Assembly (NCBI GenBank): GCA_004802705.1
Contig: SGPL01000436.1
Location: forward strand, 4,932 to 28,110
From: Bondarzewia mesenterica
Lineage: Eukaryota; Basidiomycota; Agaricomycetes; Russulales; Bondarzewiaceae
Reading direction: 5' to 3'
Length of the DNA: 23,179 bases
Part shown: one piece after another, positions 20,601 through 23,179 of the stretch
Layout of the letters: every line of letters starts with the position of its first letter
Position numbering within the stretch: position 1 is the stretch's first letter
Notes under the pieces: model-generated
Database searches by the model: none
What the model was told of the DNA's origin: nothing
Seen by the model: the letters and a program-made list of their open reading frames with translations, nothing else
Position numbers and translations under genes: made by a program

Positions 20601-20880
20601 TGGAACGAGCGCGTACTTACCCCCCTTGCTCTCTTGGGGTAAAACCACGACCCCTCGGAGGGCCTCCCCGCCCTCTGAAACCGTCACCACCAGGGGGACC
20701 TCCTCGTCCTCTGTATCCATCTCCACCAGGTGGACCCCCGCGGCCTCTATATCCATCACCTCCAGGTGGACCCCCACGCCCTCTGTCTCCCCCGGGACTT
20801 CCTCTCCCTCCTGGGCTACCCCTCCCCCCTCTGCCGCGATCAGCTCCTCGTCCTCTGTCAGTCGCTCGTCCTCGCTGCAT
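17667..20880 (-). CDS. Argonaute (AGO, RNA silencing slicer), intact
   Basis: Small-RNA-guided silencing protein of the eukaryotic AGO clade, like fungal QDE-2. Exons on the minus strand: 20880-20621, 20565-20083, 20024-19549, 19493-18472, 18414-18304 and 18251-17667. The introns are 52-58 nt with GT-AG ends, and all phases match, giving 978 aa. Residues 1-87 are RG/GG-rich with a repeated GGDGYRGRGGPP unit, a likely arginine-methylation tail. The N domain contains LRTNFFPVRVPKGPLYEYDI; PAZ follows (about 400-500, LPLVDVGGQKQNLLPPEVC). MID and PIWI include GMDVTHPGP, VYRDGVSEGQF and the C-terminal VMFYL. The catalytic tetrad is Asp706, Glu747 (last codon of exon 4), Asp780 and Asp919, i.e. 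DEDD, where animal AGO2 has His last. Asp at this place is known in budding-yeast Ago1. No lesion was seen, so slicing competence is predicted. Confidence 0.96.
20647..20795. repeat. 36-nt coding repeat in the Argonaute N-terminus
   Basis: About three to four tandem 36-nt units on the minus strand encode the repeated GGDGYRGRGGPP module of Argonaute. The units differ at a few third positions and at one Tyr/Phe. Repeat number is likely to vary between strains. Confidence 0.75.
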
Positions 20881-21029
20881 AGTGATTCAGAATGCTGTAT
20901 AGGGAAGATGGGAGAAACAAGGAGAATGGCGCCAATCGAACAGTCTACTTATGTACAGCCTTACCGCTGGCAACTCCGCTAGAACACAAGTAGACCACGA
21001 GGTGCACGAAAGTTGGAAATTAGCAGGCT

Positions 21030-21392
21030 TCAATACAAGGCGCTTTCCCAGGGCGATTGACCAGTTCCCTCGGTATTTATGCAGGATGCGGAGTGTTGAA
21101 ATTGGTAGTTCTTGTCCAACAACCCTCTTATCGTGACGATCATCCGGGAGAAGGACTTCGAGGGACCGTATTTCGGAGCCAACTTGGCTTGAAGGAGCAT
21201 AAGGACGGCATGCTGCAGGGAAAGTGCGTCGGGCAGCGTAGCAAGTACACCATATAAAGCCAGGAACTGCACTGAAAACTCAGTTTTCAGTGTATATGTG
21301 TATCAGATTCTGGAGGTTCTGACCGAAAACATACCGGATGATGCGGCGGATGGCGGTTCCGCCCTGGTTCCGCCTTCTGGAGCGTTTGCCAT
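21030..21392 (-). CDS. possible small two-exon gene, 99 aa, unrecognised
   Basis: Exon 21392-21335 (MANAPEGGTRAEPPSAASS), a 63-nt GT-AG intron (21334-21272), then exon 21271-21030 (VQFLALYGVLATLPDAL..., SLQHAVLMLLQAKLAPKYG, ending WESALY). The phases fit and the intron length is typical here. The Ala/Leu-rich middle looks helical and there is no signal peptide. I cannot place it in a family. It sits upstream of Argonaute on the same strand, its stop 149 nt before the Argonaute ATG, and is divergent from the reductase gene. Confidence 0.4.
21270..21292. repeat. perfect 11-bp inverted repeat
   Basis: CACTGAAAACT (21270-21280), one central base, AGTTTTCAGTG (21282-21292). It overlaps the predicted intron acceptor of the small minus-strand gene, and could be a protein-binding palindrome or chance. 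Confidence 0.5.
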
Positions 21393-21830
21393 CTTGGACC
21401 AAGTAACCGGACAACTAATCAATTGGCCATGGCCACCACCTGTTCCTACGTTATGTATTACCTTGCGTGCAAGGTCTTTGCGGCGACACAGCTGAGGCTG
21501 CGACGAGGGGTAGAGAGGACATCGCACAGAGGTATATTCAGGGTACTGCAATAGACAGCTGCGAAACCCCACAAATAACCGCAAATAATAATGTGATGCA
21601 GGTGCGATTACAAGTGACATCACACTGTAACGGAATTTTGGAAGGTAATAAACCTATCCTTCACGGAACCGTCGTCGGAACAGGAATAAGTACTAGGTAC
21701 TTATTCGTCGTGCTCCGAGTCAGAGCGGCAGAGCCTGCCAGTATGGGGAATTATCATGACCCTCGTTTTGTCGTGACTGTCCATGACTCCATCGTTTCCC
21801 TTTGAGCTCGAGACTTCAACCGAATCCGTC
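21393..21830. other. divergent intergenic region upstream of the reductase gene
   Basis: Lies between the possible small minus-strand gene and the + strand reductase. Open frames on both strands (for example 21623-21303 minus) show no recognisable motif apart from the small gene's first exon. Probably promoter sequence. Confidence 0.45.
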
Positions 21831-22940
21831 ATGTCACCCCCTTTGAAGGACGTCCTCCTTGTGGGTTATGGGGCTGTCGGAGCTATTTGTACGTCCTATG
21901 CGATGTATCTCGGATATGCCTTGTTTAGTTCTTCGCCTGACTCTCTTAGCAAGATTCGTTGATCCTCAAGAGGAGCGGCAGAGCACGCGTTACGACTATT
22001 GCCAGAAGCAATTATGAGGCTGTAACCAGTCCGTTTATAATGTTGTCATTCTACAAATTCGTCCTGATGTGTATACAATACTGCAGCGCAAGGAATGACC
22101 TTCCACAGTGAAAAGTATGGTCACATCGAAGGCTGGAAACCAGATAGAGGTTTGCAGGGGTTCCCTTTCACGATGACATAAATCTGAGAAAATCGCTACT
22201 GCAGTTTTCTCATCCGTCGCCGAAGCTTGTGATAGGCCTTATGCTTATGTCCTATTGACTACGAAGGCAATTCCCGAGGTCATACGCACTGCTACACTTC
22301 TCTCGCCCCTTCTATCCCCGTCCTATGTGAAGGCCTATCCACAGCCCACGTACGTGCTGATGCAAAATGGACTCAATGTGGAGAAGGACCTTTACAAGGC
22401 CATCGAGAGTCTTGGTCAAGTCCCAAAGATCATTAGTACTGCCGTATGGATCGGTACGAATATGATCGACACAAACGTAGTAGAGCACAATGCGTTTGTA
22501 AGCACCCACCTATCTTCATCGAAAGAATCGCTGAGGTCAAAGTCACCGTCAAGGATCGTGTCTCTATGGGCACATACAGGTTTAATGACTTCACCACCAC
22601 CACGAATACCGAGAGCGAGCAGGCCTTGCTCTCAGATTTTGCTGACGTCCTCAGCACTGGTGGATCAACTGTCTCGGTGGTCCCAGAAATCCAGAGAGTT
22701 AAATACGCGAAAAACATGTGGAATGCTGTATTCGCGTCGGTCGCCAGCCTGACACGCCACCCATTGACCGCTGTCTTCCGCCTTCCCACTACTTCGCAGC
22801 CTTCCGACGTCCCAAAATCTGTCTCACAAGCCCCTCTTATCACGCAGAATACTGTCCCTGTGATACGAGCAGCGATGCAAGAGCTCCTCAAAGTCGGTCA
22901 TGCGCTCGGCTTTCCTGATGACCAGTCGGGACTACCTTCC
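21831..22940 (+). CDS. ketopantoate reductase (ApbA/PanE) family protein, 3' end lost
   Basis: NADPH-dependent 2-dehydropantoate 2-reductase family; the pathway role in pantothenate synthesis is not certain, since fungi carry several paralogues. Exons 21831-21888, 21954-22028, 22087-22149, 22205-22497 and 22554 onward, with introns of 65, 58, 55 and 56 nt and matching phases. The N-terminus LLVGYGAVGAIYSLIL is the Rossmann GxGxxG motif. Next come RARVTTIARSNYEAV, AYVLLTTKAIPEV, TYVLMQNGLNVEKDLY and ISTAVWIGTNM. The C-terminal helical domain follows: DRVSMGTYR, VPEIQRVKYAKNMWNAVFASVASLT and LLKVGHALGFP. Sequence similarity stops at about 22938, inside the C-terminal domain, where an artefact-like sequence takes over. 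The gene is therefore truncated by the assembly, not necessarily in the genome. Confidence 0.88.
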
Positions 22941-23179
22941 AAAAAGGGCCCCCAAAATTTTCCCCGGGGAAAATTTTCCCCGGGAAAATTTTGGGTTTAA
23001 AACCCCAAAAGGGGCCCCTTTTAAAAACCCCGGGGTTTTAAAACCCCGGGGTTTCCCCTTTGGGAAAAGGGGCCCCAAAATTTTCCCCGGGAAAAATTTC
23101 CCCCGGGGAAATTTTGGGTTTAAAACCCCAAAGGGCCCCTTTTAAACCCCGGGGTTTAAAACCCCGGGTTTTCCCCTTT
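22941..23179. repeat. homopolymer-palindrome tail, two copies of about 120 nt, probable artefact
   Basis: The sequence consists almost only of runs of 3-5 identical bases arranged in palindromes (AAAATTTTCCCCGGGG and similar). A ~124-nt unit (22941-23064) is repeated imperfectly from 23065 to the end of the window. Base-run doubling of this type is not seen elsewhere in the window and interrupts a conserved gene. It looks like an error-prone contig end. Confidence 0.7.

Noticed and set aside
20647..20795. Short regular repeats as a CRISPR array
   Set aside because: The 36-nt units are directly adjacent without spacers and encode an RG-rich protein tail.
22941..23179. Telomere or centromeric satellite
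   Set aside because: There is no telomere-type TTAGGG unit, and the homopolymer-run palindromes interrupt a gene; an artefact is more likely.

Overview
The window reads as draft nuclear DNA from a filamentous basidiomycete (Agaricomycetes, probably a wood decayer). Coding regions are split by many short GT-AG introns, mostly 47-82 nt. Proteins typical of these fungi are present: a secreted protein with a fungal CBM1 cellulose-binding module, a microsomal P450, a CALB-type lipase, and an RNAi Argonaute with an RG-rich N-terminus. Splice models below were built by eye from reading frame, intron phase and family motifs. Nothing was aligned by computer.

Layout. 1-660 is an N-rich stretch holding a ~255-nt tandem duplication. 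763-2251 (+) is an N-peppered CALB-type lipase gene. 2252-3650 is mostly unassigned and partly low complexity. 3651-5648 (+) is an intact biotin-protein ligase. 5780-6800 (+) is a decayed SMP/C2-domain (tricalbin-like) gene. 7061-7978 (-) encodes a secreted CBM1 protein. 8434-9318 (-) encodes a small multi-span membrane protein resembling Promethin/LDAF1. 9554-11599 (+) is the RNA polymerase III subunit RPC6/RPC34 with a very long charged insert. 12273-14620 (+) is a cytochrome P450 with two apparent microexons. 15047-17177 (+) is an RNase III-domain protein. 17667-20880 (-) is Argonaute. 21030-21392 (-) is a possible small gene. 21831-22940 (+) is a ketopantoate-reductase-family gene, cut off by a homopolymer-palindrome sequence (22941-23179) that looks like an assembly artefact.

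Most genes look like unrelated neighbours. The exception is the RNase III-domain gene and the Argonaute gene. They lie tail to tail with 489 nt between their stop codons. The RNase III protein keeps the four catalytic acidic positions of the family, shows no visible helicase or PAZ domain, and may carry a second, degenerate RNase III-like fold. Argonaute keeps a complete DEDD catalytic set. This is a candidate compact small-RNA locus and the best lead in the window.

Sequence quality varies. Isolated Ns crowd 1-2650 and 11632-11674. Two otherwise intact genes (RPC34 and the P450) each need a 1-nt correction at a homopolymer run (A7 and G4), which suggests sequencing error more than true pseudogenes. 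The SMP/C2 gene carries several independent lesions and is a real relic.
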